A stretch of DNA of 64,000 nucleotides from SFEL01 sp964392455 (GCA_964392455.1 CAYMPG010000004.1:1-64000), one strand, 5' to 3'. Positions 39,917 to 48,757 are shown, counted from the stretch's first letter. Translations and numbers: made by a program. The notes: a model not told the origin generated them from the letters alone.

Positions 39917-40805
39917 TTGCTTTCTCCTTCTTCTTTGCCTTTACCGCCTTCCAGTCCACCTGGGACAGCACCAGCGCACACAGTATCAGTATGCACCCAA
40001 GCAGTGCCCGGCCCGTCATGGCCTCATGGAGGAATATCACGCCAAATATGCAGCCAAAGGCCGCCTCAGTGCTCATAAACAGCGATGCATACTCGGGGCT
40101 TGCGTATTTTATGCCCACGTTTTGCAGGGTAAGGGCAAATAGTGTGCCTGCTATGCCGCAGTATGCAAGGGCGCCTATGGTCTCCCTGCTGAAGGAAGCG
40201 GGAGGCTGCTCAAAGAGCAATGCAGCTATCCATGAATACACCGCCGCAAACAGAAACTGCAGGCAGGTGAGCTGCATCACATCCACCCGCTGCTCGAATT
40301 TATCCACATACACAATGTGCAGCGCATATCCTATGCCGCACAGCAGCGTCAGAAAATCGCCTATGTTCATGCCATCGCTGCCGTTTAATGACAGCAGAGC
40401 TATGCCGCACAGCATCATTACCGCCGCCACCATTACCCGGGTATCCGGCCGCTCCTTGCGCTGTATCCACAGGATAAACGGCACCAGCACCACATACAGG
40501 GCGGTTATAAGGGCATTTTTGCCGGCAGTGGTATATATGAGCCCATAGGTCTGCACAACATACGCACCATACAGCAGCGCACCCGTTACGGCGCCCCCCA
40601 GCAGAGCATAGCCATTCAGGGGATGCTTTTTGCTGAAAAGCGTATAGCAAAGGCCCACCGTGCCTATGGTGAACCTTATGGCCAGCAGGTAATTTGTGGA
40701 TATGCTGTCAAGGGCGTTTTTCATTACCACAAAGCCTCCGCCCCATAGTGCGCCTGCTGTCAGCAGCATACAGTTTGCTATTACCCGCCTGGTTTTCTCG
40801 CTCAT
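39906..40805 (-). CDS. EamA/DMT family transporter
   Basis: 299 residues from the ATG at 40805 (AAGAGG at 6 nt). About ten membrane helices formed by two EamA repeats of five, the usual drug/metabolite transporter build; the first begins LLTAGALWGGGFVVMKNALD and the second AYCGIAGTLFALTLQNVGIK. The E-A-A-F motif appears as STEAAFGCIFGVIFLHE. The basic tail WKAVKAKKKEKANEA faces the cytoplasm. Substrate unknown; some relatives export amino acids or metabolites. Confidence 0.92.
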   Translation of the reverse strand: MSEKTRRVIANCMLLTAGALWGGGFVVMKNALDSISTNYLLAIRFTIGTVGLCYTLFSKKHPLNGYALLGGAVTGALLYGAYVVQTYGLIYTTAGKNALITALYVVLVPFILWIQRKERPDTRVMVAAVMMLCGIALLSLNGSDGMNIGDFLTLLCGIGYALHIVYVDKFEQRVDVMQLTCLQFLFAAVYSWIAALLFEQPPASFSRETIGALAYCGIAGTLFALTLQNVGIKYASPEYASLFMSTEAAFGCIFGVIFLHEAMTGRALLGCILILCALVLSQVDWKAVKAKKKEKANEA

Positions 40806-40979
40806 TTTGTACCTCTTTGTCGATTGCATTATCCAATCAACTTTACCACAGTGATTCCGGCAAATCAATCCCACATTTATGCTGTCCTTCCATTCATCCA
40901 CTATGGCGGCAGGTGACCAAAATAATTACACTCTATATCGTAAACCACAGGCGCCTATCCACAATTTAAGGAGGAACAA

Positions 40980-41693
40980 ATGAAAAACCGGATAATATCC
41001 ATAACCATTCTCATCTGCCTGCTGCTGGTGCTGCCCACCATGGCCTTGGCCACGCCGGCCAAGCCGGAGCACGTTACCATTCTGTACCTTGACGTGGATA
41101 GCAACAGGCTTGTGGCAGGCACGGGCAGCTTTCAGCCGGAACGTTCCGGCGCATACGAGCTGAATAACAGCAGCCAGTCTGTCACCCAGGGGCTGCCCTC
41201 AGGCTACAGCCTTGTGGGAAACAGCCACTATGTAATATTCGTGGACATACACGGCAACGTTAACCCGAGCACGGTAGTATTCCCTGTAAAGCACACGGCG
41301 GCAACGCCACCCCCCTCGACAACGCCTAAGCCTGAGGCCACCCCCACCACCGCACCTACTCCCACAGTTGACCCTTCGACAACACCCAAGCCTGAGGCTA
41401 CCCCCACCACCGCACCTACCCCCACGGTAAACCCCTCAACAACACCCAAACCTGAGGCCACCCCCACTGCTGACCCGAGCCCATCGGCTACCCCAAAGCC
41501 CACGGCAACCATAAAGCCTACAGCTAAGCCTACCGCAACCATAAAGCCCTCTGCAAAGCCCACTGCCACCCAGAAGCCCACCGCCAAGCCTGCGGCCAAG
41601 CCCTCCGCCTCCCCAAAATCCGGCGATGCTTCCGCAGCCATCTGGGCCATTTCCGCAGTAATAGCTGCGGCAGCCTGCCTTAAGCGCAAATAA
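40980..41693 (+). CDS. Secreted Pro/Thr-rich surface protein with variant sorting signal
   Basis: 237 residues. Signal peptide (NRIISITILICLLLVLPTMALA, cut near ALA-TPA), a globular part of about 80 residues (THVTILYLDV-type strands), a Pro/Thr/Lys-rich spacer with 20-residue tandem repeats (PSTTPKPEATPTTAPTPTV), a second lysine-rich repeat (TATIKPTAKP), then SPKSGDASAAIWAISAVIAA and a LKRK tail. The end has the layout of a sortase signal with PKSGD in place of LPxTG, as seen in many gut Clostridia. AAGGAGGA precedes the ATG. The spacer is built to reach through the wall; the globular part is unknown. Confidence 0.85.
   Translation: MKNRIISITILICLLLVLPTMALATPAKPEHVTILYLDVDSNRLVAGTGSFQPERSGAYELNNSSQSVTQGLPSGYSLVGNSHYVIFVDIHGNVNPSTVVFPVKHTAATPPPSTTPKPEATPTTAPTPTVDPSTTPKPEATPTTAPTPTVNPSTTPKPEATPTADPSPSATPKPTATIKPTAKPTATIKPSAKPTATQKPTAKPAAKPSASPKSGDASAAIWAISAVIAAAACLKRK
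41313..41474 (+). repeat. 60-bp tandem coding repeat (2.7 copies)
   Basis: Units at 41313-41372, 41373-41432 and 41433-41474 (partial) each encode PSTTPKPEATPTTAPTPTV plus D or N. Copies differ mostly at third codon positions, so the repeat number may vary but the array is not brand new. Confidence 0.85.
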
Positions 41694-41702
41694 GCGGCAC
41701 TG

Positions 41703-41729
41703 AAAAAAGCTCCCATATGGGAGCTTTTT
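41703..41729. terminator. Bidirectional terminator
   Basis: AAAAAAGCTCCC and GGGAGCTTTTT around ATAT: fully palindromic, serving the surface protein and the convergent pssA gene. Confidence 0.88.
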
Positions 41730-41766
41730 GTCTTTTCTGGAGCGGCCAAAGGCCACCTTTCGATAA

Positions 41767-42387
41767 TCAGAAGGCCAGCCTTATCATAAGGCCCACCTCG
41801 GCTATTACGAGAATAGCCGCAAATATTATGCCGGGCAGCTTCAGCTTACGCACCTTCAGCGGAGCTATAAACGCCACTCCCAGCGCCAGCAGCACTGCTG
41901 TAAGCAGGTTTATGGTATTTATGCTAAGATACTCCGCCATAAGGTAAAAGAAGGGCATTATTACGGATACTGAGGTGACCGGCATGCCAAGGTAAAACAC
42001 CCGCTCGCTGTTGGTTTCCTGCTGCCGCTTTTCCTCCAGCACGTTAAAATAGGCCAGCCTTATCAACGCCGCCAGTGAAAACAGGCTCAGCACCAGCTTT
42101 GAAAGGAGGCTGGTCATGCCCAGGGAAAAGCCTATCACCGCAGGCAGCACCCCAAAGCACACAAGGTCATTGAGGGAATCTATCTGTATGCCAAAGAGCT
42201 TGCCCTCCTCGGTTCTATCCTTCTTGCTGCGGGCTATCCTGCCATCAAAGGTATCTATCAGGCCACAGGCCATAAGGCACAGCAGCCCTATCTCCGGGCG
42301 GCCGGAGGTGGAAGCGAATATTCCCTGTATGGATATTATCAGCGCCGCATACGTGGCGACGACGGTATAGTCATACACACCTATCAT
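41767..42387 (-). CDS. pssA: CDP-diacylglycerol-serine O-phosphatidyltransferase
   Basis: 206 residues, integral membrane enzyme making phosphatidylserine. The CDP-alcohol phosphatidyltransferase motif is present as DTFDGRIARSKKDRTEEG then FGIQIDSLNDLVCFGV: the DG..AR part and the final D...D are intact, while the spacing before the last glycine is longer than in the textbook motif. I recall the same R-T-E-x-x-K-x-F-G-I-Q-I-D version from clostridial PssA. About five membrane helices. AAGGAG lies 6 nt before the ATG. Confidence 0.9.
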   Translation of the reverse strand: MIGVYDYTVVATYAALIISIQGIFASTSGRPEIGLLCLMACGLIDTFDGRIARSKKDRTEEGKLFGIQIDSLNDLVCFGVLPAVIGFSLGMTSLLSKLVLSLFSLAALIRLAYFNVLEEKRQQETNSERVFYLGMPVTSVSVIMPFFYLMAEYLSINTINLLTAVLLALGVAFIAPLKVRKLKLPGIIFAAILVIAEVGLMIRLAF

Positions 42388-42417
42388 AAAAAGGCTCCTT
42401 ATGCAGTCTTCACTTTA

Positions 42418-42446
42418 ATTCTACACCAACCGGGACCTTTTGCCAA
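42418..42446 (-). promoter_or_regulatory. Promoter of pssA
   Basis: TTGGCA, 17-nt spacer, TAGAAT on the minus strand, 30 nt before the start. Confidence 0.6.
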
Positions 42447-42479
42447 CAGCAATACGGCCCGTATAAGCTAAGAACCCAT

Positions 42480-42506
42480 AAAAAAGGACGCAAAGCTGCG
42501 TCCTTT
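42480..42506 (-). terminator. Terminator of the lipoprotein gene
   Basis: AAAGGACGCA pairs with TGCGTCCTTT around GCT on the minus strand, then TTTTATG, 13 nt past the stop. Confidence 0.85.
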
Positions 42507-42519
42507 ATGTAAGAGTGGG

Positions 42520-43269
42520 TCAATTTGCCGGATGGAGCTGGGAAAAATCTATATACCTGTAATTCATACGGTGGAATGCATTGTATTCCACACCCTCCGC
42601 CTCGGCTCTTATCTCTATCTGGTTTTCACCCTCGCCCTGTACATATTCATCATAGCCGCCCAGGTTGTACAAAAGTGCTTCATCGTACCCAAGCTCAAGG
42701 AGCAGCGCCCTTGCTGCGGCAGCGTATTCGCCATCGCCGCACATGAGGAATATTGGGGCACCCTGTGGAAACAGGTCGTTTATTATGGCATTGGATTCGA
42801 TATAGTTGGCCTTCACAGAGGCTATTGCGCCAGTCTGATCCAGCGTTATATCAAAGAGCCTTTGGCCTTCCTGCCCGGCTTCCCCCGCAAGGAAGGTATA
42901 TGGCACCACCTCAAAGCCCCTTACTATGCCGCCCGGCTCCGTATCCGTAAGCACCCGCAGGTCACGATAGGCCACATCCTCAATATCCAGCCACTCGTCA
43001 ATGGTATTCACGTTGATATTCATATCCATGCCAAGGGCGTTATTGGCGTCCGGCTGGGCAGGGGGTATCTCCGCAGTATCAGAGGTGGGTATCATTATGT
43101 CCGGTTCGGCTCCTGTCGGCACATCAGCCTCCACAGGCTCCTCCGGGCCCTCCATCACATCATCCACGGCAGGTATCACCACTACGTCCTCCGTACTGCC
43201 GCTTCCGCCGCAGCCCGCTGCAAACAGCAGCATGCAGGCCGCCAGCATTATTACAAAAAACCTTTTCAT
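42520..43269 (-). CDS. Lipoprotein with rhodanese-like C-terminal domain
   Basis: 249 residues. The signal peptide ends in the lipobox LFAAGC (lipidated Cys20), followed by an acidic, Pro-rich spacer (about 25-75). Residues about 80-249 resemble a rhodanese fold: DEWLDIEDVAYRDLRVL, then PIFLMCGDGEYAAAARALLL with a cysteine in the active-loop position and YNLGGYDEYV, like the NLGGY/W ending of rhodaneses. The active loop is shorter than the six-residue sulfurtransferase loop, so sulfur transfer is not certain. It acts outside the membrane. Rhodanese assignment is by pattern only. Confidence 0.72.
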   Translation of the reverse strand: MKRFFVIMLAACMLLFAAGCGGSGSTEDVVVIPAVDDVMEGPEEPVEADVPTGAEPDIMIPTSDTAEIPPAQPDANNALGMDMNINVNTIDEWLDIEDVAYRDLRVLTDTEPGGIVRGFEVVPYTFLAGEAGQEGQRLFDITLDQTGAIASVKANYIESNAIINDLFPQGAPIFLMCGDGEYAAAARALLLELGYDEALLYNLGGYDEYVQGEGENQIEIRAEAEGVEYNAFHRMNYRYIDFSQLHPAN

Positions 43270-43329
43270 AGCTTATTCCTTTCCATTTTACAGGCCCATG
43301 CATTAAAAGCATCCCTTTTTCGCTGGTTC

Positions 43330-43359
43330 ATTTTATCATACATTCATTTTGCCCGTCAA
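43330..43359 (-). promoter_or_regulatory. Promoter of the lipoprotein gene
   Basis: TTGACG, 18-nt spacer, TAAAAT on the minus strand. Confidence 0.55.
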
Positions 43360-43406
43360 ACCGGGGCAATACCAGCAAAAAGCCCGGTATTTGCTTAATA
43401 AAACCT

Positions 43407-43434
43407 TTGCCAAAGGTAGAAGCTGGTATATAAT
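43407..43434 (+). promoter_or_regulatory. Promoter of the aldo/keto reductase-GNAT pair
   Basis: TTGCCA, 16-nt spacer, TATAAT on the plus strand, 48 nt ahead of the ATG. Confidence 0.65.
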
Positions 43435-43482
43435 TGATATGTAAACAAATATCTGACTCAGCGTTTATCAAAGGAGGCAGCC

Positions 43483-44589
43483 ATGCAATATAAGCAGTTT
43501 ATGGACATGAATATATCCGCCCTTGGCCTTGGTGCCATGCGGCTACCTGAGGTGGAGGGCCATCCCGGCATTATAGACAGGGAAAAGGGCCGTGCCATCC
43601 TCCGCCGTGCCATTGAAGGGGGCGTAAACTATATAGACACTGCCCACATTTATCAGAATGGAGATTCCGAAGCCTTTCTCGGAGAGGCTCTCAGCGATTA
43701 TCCCCGAAGCTCCTATTATCTGGCCACCAAATTTAAGGTGACGGATGCAAAGGATATTAAGGATATGTTTGCCCGGCAGCTCAAGCGGTGCAATACTGAG
43801 TATTTCGATATATATCTGCTGCACAACATTACCGCAAAGACCTTTTCAGAATATACCGACCCTGCAAACGGCTACCTTGACTTTCTCCTTGAGCAGCAAA
43901 AGGAGGGCCGCATACGCCACCTTGGCTTCTCCACCCACGGCACGCCGGATGTAATACAAAAAACTCTGGACTGGCATCACTTTGACATGGCCCAGATACA
44001 GCTCAACTATCTGGATTGGAGCCTTATAGACTCTGCCGCCCAGTATAAGGTGCTTGCGGATAACGACATACCCATATGGGTAATGGAGCCGGTAAAGGGC
44101 GGACGGCTTGCAAACCTTAACAGCGAGGCAGCCTCCATACTCCGCTCTGCCGCTCCGGATAGCTCCCTTGCCTCCTGGGCGTTCAGGTTTTTATTTGGCC
44201 TGAGCGGCATACAGACAGTGCTCAGCGGCATGTCCACCATGGAGCAGCTTGAGAATAACCTTGCCACCTTTGCGGACTGTGCGCCCCTGTCGCCAGCCGA
44301 GAAGCAGACCCTTGAGGCAGCCAGCCAGGCCTTCATGAAGAATGCAGGCGTGCTCTGCTCCTCCTGCCGCTACTGCGTGCCTGCCTGCCCCATGGAGCTG
44401 GATATTCCCCTGCTGATAAAGGGCTACAATGTACTCAATACCAGCGGCTCCACCTGGCGTGCAGAGGGCTTTGACAGCGCCAGAGGCCCCGAAAACTGCA
44501 TAGGCTGCGGCTCCTGCGCCGCCCTGTGCCCACAGAATATCCAAATACCCCAGGTAATGCAAAAGCTCACTGAGGCCCTTAAAAAATAG
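43483..44589 (+). CDS. Aldo/keto reductase fused to a 2x[4Fe-4S] ferredoxin domain
   Basis: 368 residues. N-terminal aldo/keto reductase barrel (about 1-270): ALGLGAMRLPE, GVNYIDTAHIYQNGDSE (catalytic Asp and Tyr), YLATKFKV (Lys), YFDIYLLHNI (His). The C-terminal 90 residues have CSSCRYCVPACPMELDI and CIGCGSCAALCPQNIQI, two four-cysteine clusters. This family is common in anaerobes and probably couples carbonyl reduction to ferredoxin rather than, or as well as, NADPH; substrate unknown. AAAGGAGG precedes the ATG. A GNAT gene follows after 55 nt. Confidence 0.92.
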   Translation: MQYKQFMDMNISALGLGAMRLPEVEGHPGIIDREKGRAILRRAIEGGVNYIDTAHIYQNGDSEAFLGEALSDYPRSSYYLATKFKVTDAKDIKDMFARQLKRCNTEYFDIYLLHNITAKTFSEYTDPANGYLDFLLEQQKEGRIRHLGFSTHGTPDVIQKTLDWHHFDMAQIQLNYLDWSLIDSAAQYKVLADNDIPIWVMEPVKGGRLANLNSEAASILRSAAPDSSLASWAFRFLFGLSGIQTVLSGMSTMEQLENNLATFADCAPLSPAEKQTLEAASQAFMKNAGVLCSSCRYCVPACPMELDIPLLIKGYNVLNTSGSTWRAEGFDSARGPENCIGCGSCAALCPQNIQIPQVMQKLTEALKK

Positions 44590-44644
44590 TCCCCACAGCA
44601 ATTTCCCCGCCCATATTCCACCCCCCAAGGGAGGTAATGGCCCC

Positions 44645-45742
44645 ATGGTCACATTCCGCACGGCAACGGCTAAGGATATACCCCAGCTTACCGGGCTCTG
44701 GCAGCAGTGCTTTGGCGACAGCAGCCAATTTTGCAGCTGGTTCTTTTCAGAGCGCTTTCAGCCCGGCCTTTCCACTGTGGCAGAGGAGGATGGCAGCCTC
44801 CTTTCCGCCGTTCACGGCTGGCCCTTTACCCTGCGTATACGGGGCAGGGCGGTGCCCTCCATAATGATGTGCGGCGTTTCCACCCACCCTGCCGCCCGTG
44901 GCCGGGGGCTGATGAGAAATTGCCTTTCCCTGTTTTCGCAGAATGCCCGCAGCATGGGCTTTCTGGCCCTGCTGCAAAAGCCTGTGGATCCCCAAATATA
45001 CCGCTGGTGTCTCCACTATCCTTCATATGATGCAGCCATCGTCACAGGCTGCGAGGCTGAGCCTGCGTTGTCGCCCCATATTCATGAAGCCCCCTGCTCC
45101 GATGGGCTCTCCGGCCGGCTGCTGCCCATATACCGACAGGCCACTGAGGGCTTTTCCTGCTGCACCCTGCGCTCAGTGGAGGACATGGAGCTGAAGCTCA
45201 GGGATTACGCCGCAGATGGCGGCAGGCTGCTTATGTATGAAGCGCAGGGGCAGATAGCCGCATATGCAGCGTATTACCTTACGGATACCCAGCTCTATGC
45301 TCCTGAGGTGATGGGCGCCCCTGCCCATACACTGCCGCTCATGCAGGCCCTTGCCGCCACGGCGGGCAGCAGGAGCCTTGCCATTAAGCTTCCCGCCGGG
45401 CATATACCCCAGGGCTTTACGGGGGAAACACGGCCCTGCGGCGCAATGGCTGCCCTGAATGTGCCCCGGCTACTGGAGGAGCTGTGCGGCCGGCCTGATA
45501 TTGCCCTTGAAGTAGCCGACCCTGTGATTCCCCAGAATAACGGCATATTCGCCATGGATGGCAGCCCCGCCTCCACACCCCAGCTCAGGCTGGATGCAGG
45601 ACGGCTGATGCAGCTTTTGTCAGGCTATATGGATATAGCCACCCTTGCCGCCCACGGCCACGCCACCCTGCTTTCCCCCGTCTCCTCCCGCATCGCAGAG
45701 CTTTTGCCCTCCCTGCCCTGCTACACTGTGGAAGAATACTAA
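44645..45742 (+). CDS. GNAT-family N-acetyltransferase (Eis-like)
   Basis: 365 residues. N-terminal acetyl-CoA-binding GNAT domain with MMCGVSTHPAARGRGLMRNCL (the R/Q-x-x-G-x-G/A loop as ARGRGL), followed by a second GNAT-like region and a C-terminal part ending at PSLPCYTVEEY. The three-part length fits the Eis/AAC-like group that acetylates lysines, aminoglycosides or other amines; the target here is unknown. AAGGGAGG precedes the ATG. It follows the ferredoxin-fused reductase in the same unit. Confidence 0.82.
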   Translation: MVTFRTATAKDIPQLTGLWQQCFGDSSQFCSWFFSERFQPGLSTVAEEDGSLLSAVHGWPFTLRIRGRAVPSIMMCGVSTHPAARGRGLMRNCLSLFSQNARSMGFLALLQKPVDPQIYRWCLHYPSYDAAIVTGCEAEPALSPHIHEAPCSDGLSGRLLPIYRQATEGFSCCTLRSVEDMELKLRDYAADGGRLLMYEAQGQIAAYAAYYLTDTQLYAPEVMGAPAHTLPLMQALAATAGSRSLAIKLPAGHIPQGFTGETRPCGAMAALNVPRLLEELCGRPDIALEVADPVIPQNNGIFAMDGSPASTPQLRLDAGRLMQLLSGYMDIATLAAHGHATLLSPVSSRIAELLPSLPCYTVEEY

Positions 45743-45758
45743 AATATGGCCAAATTTA

Positions 45759-45787
45759 TTGACAAACGTCCTTCCTTACCCTATAAT
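45759..45787 (+). promoter_or_regulatory. Promoter of tRNA-Arg(CCT)
   Basis: TTGACA, 17-nt spacer, TATAAT: perfect consensus, 15 nt before the tRNA. Confidence 0.85.
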
Positions 45788-45801
45788 AATATGTGCTTTG
45801 T

Positions 45802-45878
45802 GCACCCGTAGCTCAGCAGGATAGAGCGTCCGCCTCCTAAGCGGAAGGTCGCGCGTTCGAATCGCGCCGGGTGTGCCA
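45802..45878 (+). tRNA. tRNA-Arg (anticodon CCT)
   Basis: 77 nt with encoded CCA; loop CTCCTAA, T-arm GCGTTCGAATCGC, acceptor GCACCCG with CGGGTGT. Single-gene unit. Confidence 0.95.
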
Positions 45879-45882
45879 AACG

Positions 45883-45911
45883 AAAAAGGCCATCCCTATG
45901 ATGGCTTTTTT
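45883..45911 (+). terminator. Terminator of tRNA-Arg(CCT)
   Basis: AAAAAGGCCATC and GATGGCTTTTTT pair with one bulge around CCTAT. Confidence 0.85.
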
Positions 45912-45994
45912 GTTTACCCCGGCAGCAGATGAGAACGCGCCGTGAGATACCGGAGACTGCAAAATTTCAAGCACCAGGTGTGGTACACTAAAGC

Positions 45995-46031
45995 GGAAAG
46001 GCCCGTGCACTACCTTTGCACAGGCCTTTCC
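45995..46031. other. Two-part hairpin in the tRNA-Arg/M24 gap
   Basis: GGAAAGGCC and GGCCTTTCC enclose GTGCA/TGCAC with one unpaired base on each side: a 14-bp stem. No T-run on either strand. It lies in the 240-bp gap between the tRNA terminator and the M24 peptidase stop, where I found no credible gene. Confidence 0.6.
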
Positions 46032-46120
46032 CTGGTTTATTGCAACACTACCCGCTACTTTCTCTCTGATTGTCCTCCGAATCCTGCCTATTGCAGACCC
46101 CACGGAGGGCTTTGCCCGGA

Positions 46121-46144
46121 TATACAGGCGAACGGCCCTGTATA
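46121..46144. other. 8-bp hairpin just past the M24 peptidase gene
   Basis: TATACAGG and CCTGTATA flank CGAACGGC, 6 nt after the stop on the minus strand. Without a T-run it is at best a weak terminator or an mRNA 3' stabiliser for the long peptide operon. Confidence 0.5.
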
Positions 46145-46149
46145 CCAGG

Positions 46150-47214
46150 CTATATCTCTATTAAGTCATGGGGCACGGATATAAGGTTTTCATTTCCATC
46201 CGCTGTTATTATTACCTGATCCTCTATCCGCACTCCGCCCCAGCCGGGTATGTACAGCCCGGGCTCTATGGTAGTCACCATATTGGGCTGATATACATTG
46301 CCTCCGGCAGGATTTATAAAGGGATACTCATGCACAAAAAGCCCTATTCCATGGCCTACGCCGGTGTAATGATACTTAAAGTACCCGGTATTCTCTATGG
46401 CCCTTGTGGAGGCCTTGTACACGTCGCCTGTATCCGCTCCCGCCTTCATCACAGCAAGGGAATCCTTCACCATCTGCTTCTCCAGCTCATATACCCGTCT
46501 CTGCTCCTCAGTAGCTTTACCCACCACCACGGTGCGTGTCATGTCGCTCATATAGCCATTGAACTGACAGCCATAATCCATCAGCACAAAGTCGCCATAT
46601 TGCAGCGCCCTGTCAGAGGGGATACCGTGAAGCAGGCTGGTATTCGGCCCGGATATGAGTATATTGCCGTAGGGCTGAGTATCAGCTCCCTCCAGCACCA
46701 TATAGGCCGACAGCCGGGCTGCAAGCTCCTTTTCCGTTACGCCTACCCTGATATCCTCAAGTATCCGATAAAAGGCACGGCAGGAAATATCGCAGGCAGC
46801 ACGGATATACTGTATCTCCTCAGGGGTCTTTATGCTGCGAAGCCTTTCGATAGCCCCCTCTGCGGGAATAAGCTCGGCATCAGTTTCGCTGCTCAGCGCA
46901 GTATATAGCTGATATGTGATGGCATCCTCTTCAAACGCCACCTGCTTAAGCCCATTTTCCTTTATTATTTTGGCCGCCGCCTTCATTACGCCGCCCTTGG
47001 CCCGCCAGTTTACCACGGCTATATCCGGGCACTCCAGCTCGGCCTGCTCAGTATACCTGGGGTCGGTTATCAGGAAAGCTCTGTCCTTTGTGGCCAGCAG
47101 ATAGGAATCCGCCCCCTTAAAGCCGCTGGCCCAGCGGACGTTTGCGCCCTTCATGAGGAATATTCCATCTGCCCCGCTCTGGGCAAAGTATTTTTTTATG
47201 TTTTCGTTAAACAT
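46150..47214 (-). CDS. Xaa-Pro aminopeptidase-like M24 metallopeptidase
   Basis: 355 residues from the ATG at 47214 (AAAGG at 7 nt). N-terminal creatinase-like domain (about 1-130, FLMKGANVRWASGFKGADSY) and the C-terminal pita-bread domain. The metal ligands are FVLMDYGCQFNGYMSDMTRT (two Asp), GVGHGIGLFVHEYP (His), TTIEPGLYIPGWGG (Glu) and RIEDQVIIT (Glu). It removes an N-terminal residue before proline from peptides in the cytosol. It is the last gene of the peptide-uptake operon, 37 nt after the serine hydrolase, so it probably digests imported peptides. Confidence 0.93.
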   Translation of the reverse strand: MFNENIKKYFAQSGADGIFLMKGANVRWASGFKGADSYLLATKDRAFLITDPRYTEQAELECPDIAVVNWRAKGGVMKAAAKIIKENGLKQVAFEEDAITYQLYTALSSETDAELIPAEGAIERLRSIKTPEEIQYIRAACDISCRAFYRILEDIRVGVTEKELAARLSAYMVLEGADTQPYGNILISGPNTSLLHGIPSDRALQYGDFVLMDYGCQFNGYMSDMTRTVVVGKATEEQRRVYELEKQMVKDSLAVMKAGADTGDVYKASTRAIENTGYFKYHYTGVGHGIGLFVHEYPFINPAGGNVYQPNMVTTIEPGLYIPGWGGVRIEDQVIITADGNENLISVPHDLIEI

Positions 47215-47251
47215 ACCTCTGCCTTTCACTTACGCTTTCGAATAAGCCCTG

Positions 47252-48757
47252 TCAGTTTATCCTGTCACCCTTTACCATGGGGCGATTCAGGGTGCCGCCC
47301 AGAGTATTATCGGAATTGGCGTTAACGCTGCGGAAGTACATGAGCTTTCTGCCGATGAACTCTACCCTTATGGTATCCACAAATGCCATCTCCAGGAAGG
47401 CCCACTTCATCACCAGCGTGTTTTCATTTTCCCACTCAGCGCAGCCGGCGCAGGCCATTACAGGCAGCTCACGGTTGTGATGGAGTATCTTTCCGGGCAT
47501 GGAGGTCACGCCCTCCTCCCAGTGGCCCATTCCGCACTTTATGGAATACTCGCCCTTGTCATCCCTAAGATTGAATACCATGGTATTCCCATAGAAATCA
47601 AAGCTGAGCTCCTGCAGGTGGTCAAGATTGGTATACTCCTGACGCATATGGTAGCACTTGCCGTTTATCTCCCTTTCAAGGGAAGATCTATGGGTATTGG
47701 CAGGCTCATAAAGAGATAGCCCGTCTATCTTGCTCTGCAGCTCCTCATCGGTCATGGTGAAGCTCTTGCTGGCTTCCTTATCAATACCCTCCTTGAGGCA
47801 ATTGATTATGGTGCGCTCATGGAAGAGCTTACCATACTTGCGCTGCTCGCCCCAGGTGCATGAGGTAACAGCCGCAACGCAATCTATGCCCGGCATCACT
47901 ATCATGTACTGGCCAAAGGCACCACGGCCCATGTATTCGCCGCTGGACAGCGTCCATATCTGATAGCCATAGCCCACGTCCTTATCATCCTCCATGGGAT
48001 AAACATGGCGCACGGCTGCGGTATCTATCCACTCCTTGGGTATGAGCTGCTTTCCTTCCCACTGACCATTCTGCAAATAGAGCTGACCCACACGGCATAT
48101 CTGCTCGGCATTCAGCCAGAGCCCCCAGCCGCCGGTGCTATTGCCCTCGTGGTCCGTATCCCACAGCACCTCATCTATCCCCAGAGGGAGGAAGAGCTTT
48201 TCCATGAGATAGGTCTTAACATTCATGCCGGTGGCCTTTGTAACGATGGAGGAAAGCATATGGCTGGAGCCGCTGTTGTATGCATAATGGGTGCCCGGCT
48301 GATAGCTCAGGGGCAGCTCAAGGAATGCCTTTACCCAGCTTTCATTCATCTGGCTCCAGATGCCACTTCCGGATATATTGGTATAGTAGCCTGAGCACAT
48401 GGTAAGGCAATCCTCAACGGTCATATCCTTCATTTTTTCATCCATCAATGCATCTGCATATTCCGGGAAAAATGATACCACCTTATCCGAAAGTGCAAGC
48501 TTCCCTTCGCCTATGGCTATACCCACGGCAGTGGAAGTAAAGGTCTTGGTAAGGGAAAACAGATTGCACCTGTGATCCGTATATGGCTTCCAGCGCATAT
48601 CGGCTATGACCTTGCCGTGACGCATTATCATAAGGGTATGGATTTCCTGCTCAGTTTCAGCAAAGGTATCTATTATCTTTGCTATTGCGCCCGGTGCAAC
48701 GCCCTCTGCCCCAGGTGTGGATCTTTCAAACCGGGGATAACAATCATTAGTCTGCAT
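47252..48757 (-). CDS. Beta-lactamase-fold serine hydrolase (class C/PBP4*-like)
   Basis: 501 residues. Catalytic domain (about 1-330) with the S68-L-T-K71 nucleophile motif in NLFSLTKTFTST and a Y160-N-S-G motif in the YxN position; a C-terminal domain (about 370-501) of beta structure follows. No signal peptide is visible, so it may be cytosolic. The family covers D-aminopeptidases, esterases and penicillin-binding relatives. Here the gene overlaps the oppF-like stop by one base (TAATG) and lies between a peptide importer and an M24 peptidase, suggesting it acts on imported peptides, perhaps with D-amino acids. This role is an inference. Confidence 0.88.
   Translation of the reverse strand: MQTNDCYPRFERSTPGAEGVAPGAIAKIIDTFAETEQEIHTLMIMRHGKVIADMRWKPYTDHRCNLFSLTKTFTSTAVGIAIGEGKLALSDKVVSFFPEYADALMDEKMKDMTVEDCLTMCSGYYTNISGSGIWSQMNESWVKAFLELPLSYQPGTHYAYNSGSSHMLSSIVTKATGMNVKTYLMEKLFLPLGIDEVLWDTDHEGNSTGGWGLWLNAEQICRVGQLYLQNGQWEGKQLIPKEWIDTAAVRHVYPMEDDKDVGYGYQIWTLSSGEYMGRGAFGQYMIVMPGIDCVAAVTSCTWGEQRKYGKLFHERTIINCLKEGIDKEASKSFTMTDEELQSKIDGLSLYEPANTHRSSLEREINGKCYHMRQEYTNLDHLQELSFDFYGNTMVFNLRDDKGEYSIKCGMGHWEEGVTSMPGKILHHNRELPVMACAGCAEWENENTLVMKWAFLEMAFVDTIRVEFIGRKLMYFRSVNANSDNTLGGTLNRPMVKGDRIN

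Noticed and set aside
41313..41474. Short regularly spaced repeat as a CRISPR array
   Set aside because: The 60-bp units are contiguous, without unique spacers, and keep a reading frame; no cas genes are present.
41228..41749. Gly/Val-rich proteins on the minus strand across the surface-protein repeats
   Set aside because: They are the reverse reading of the Pro/Thr repeat codons of the plus-strand gene, which has a signal peptide, ribosome site and sorting end.
45912..46149. Small open frames (for example 45942-46184 plus) in the gap after tRNA-Arg
   Set aside because: No ribosome site, and they run over two hairpins and into the opposite-strand M24 gene; no sensible protein pattern.
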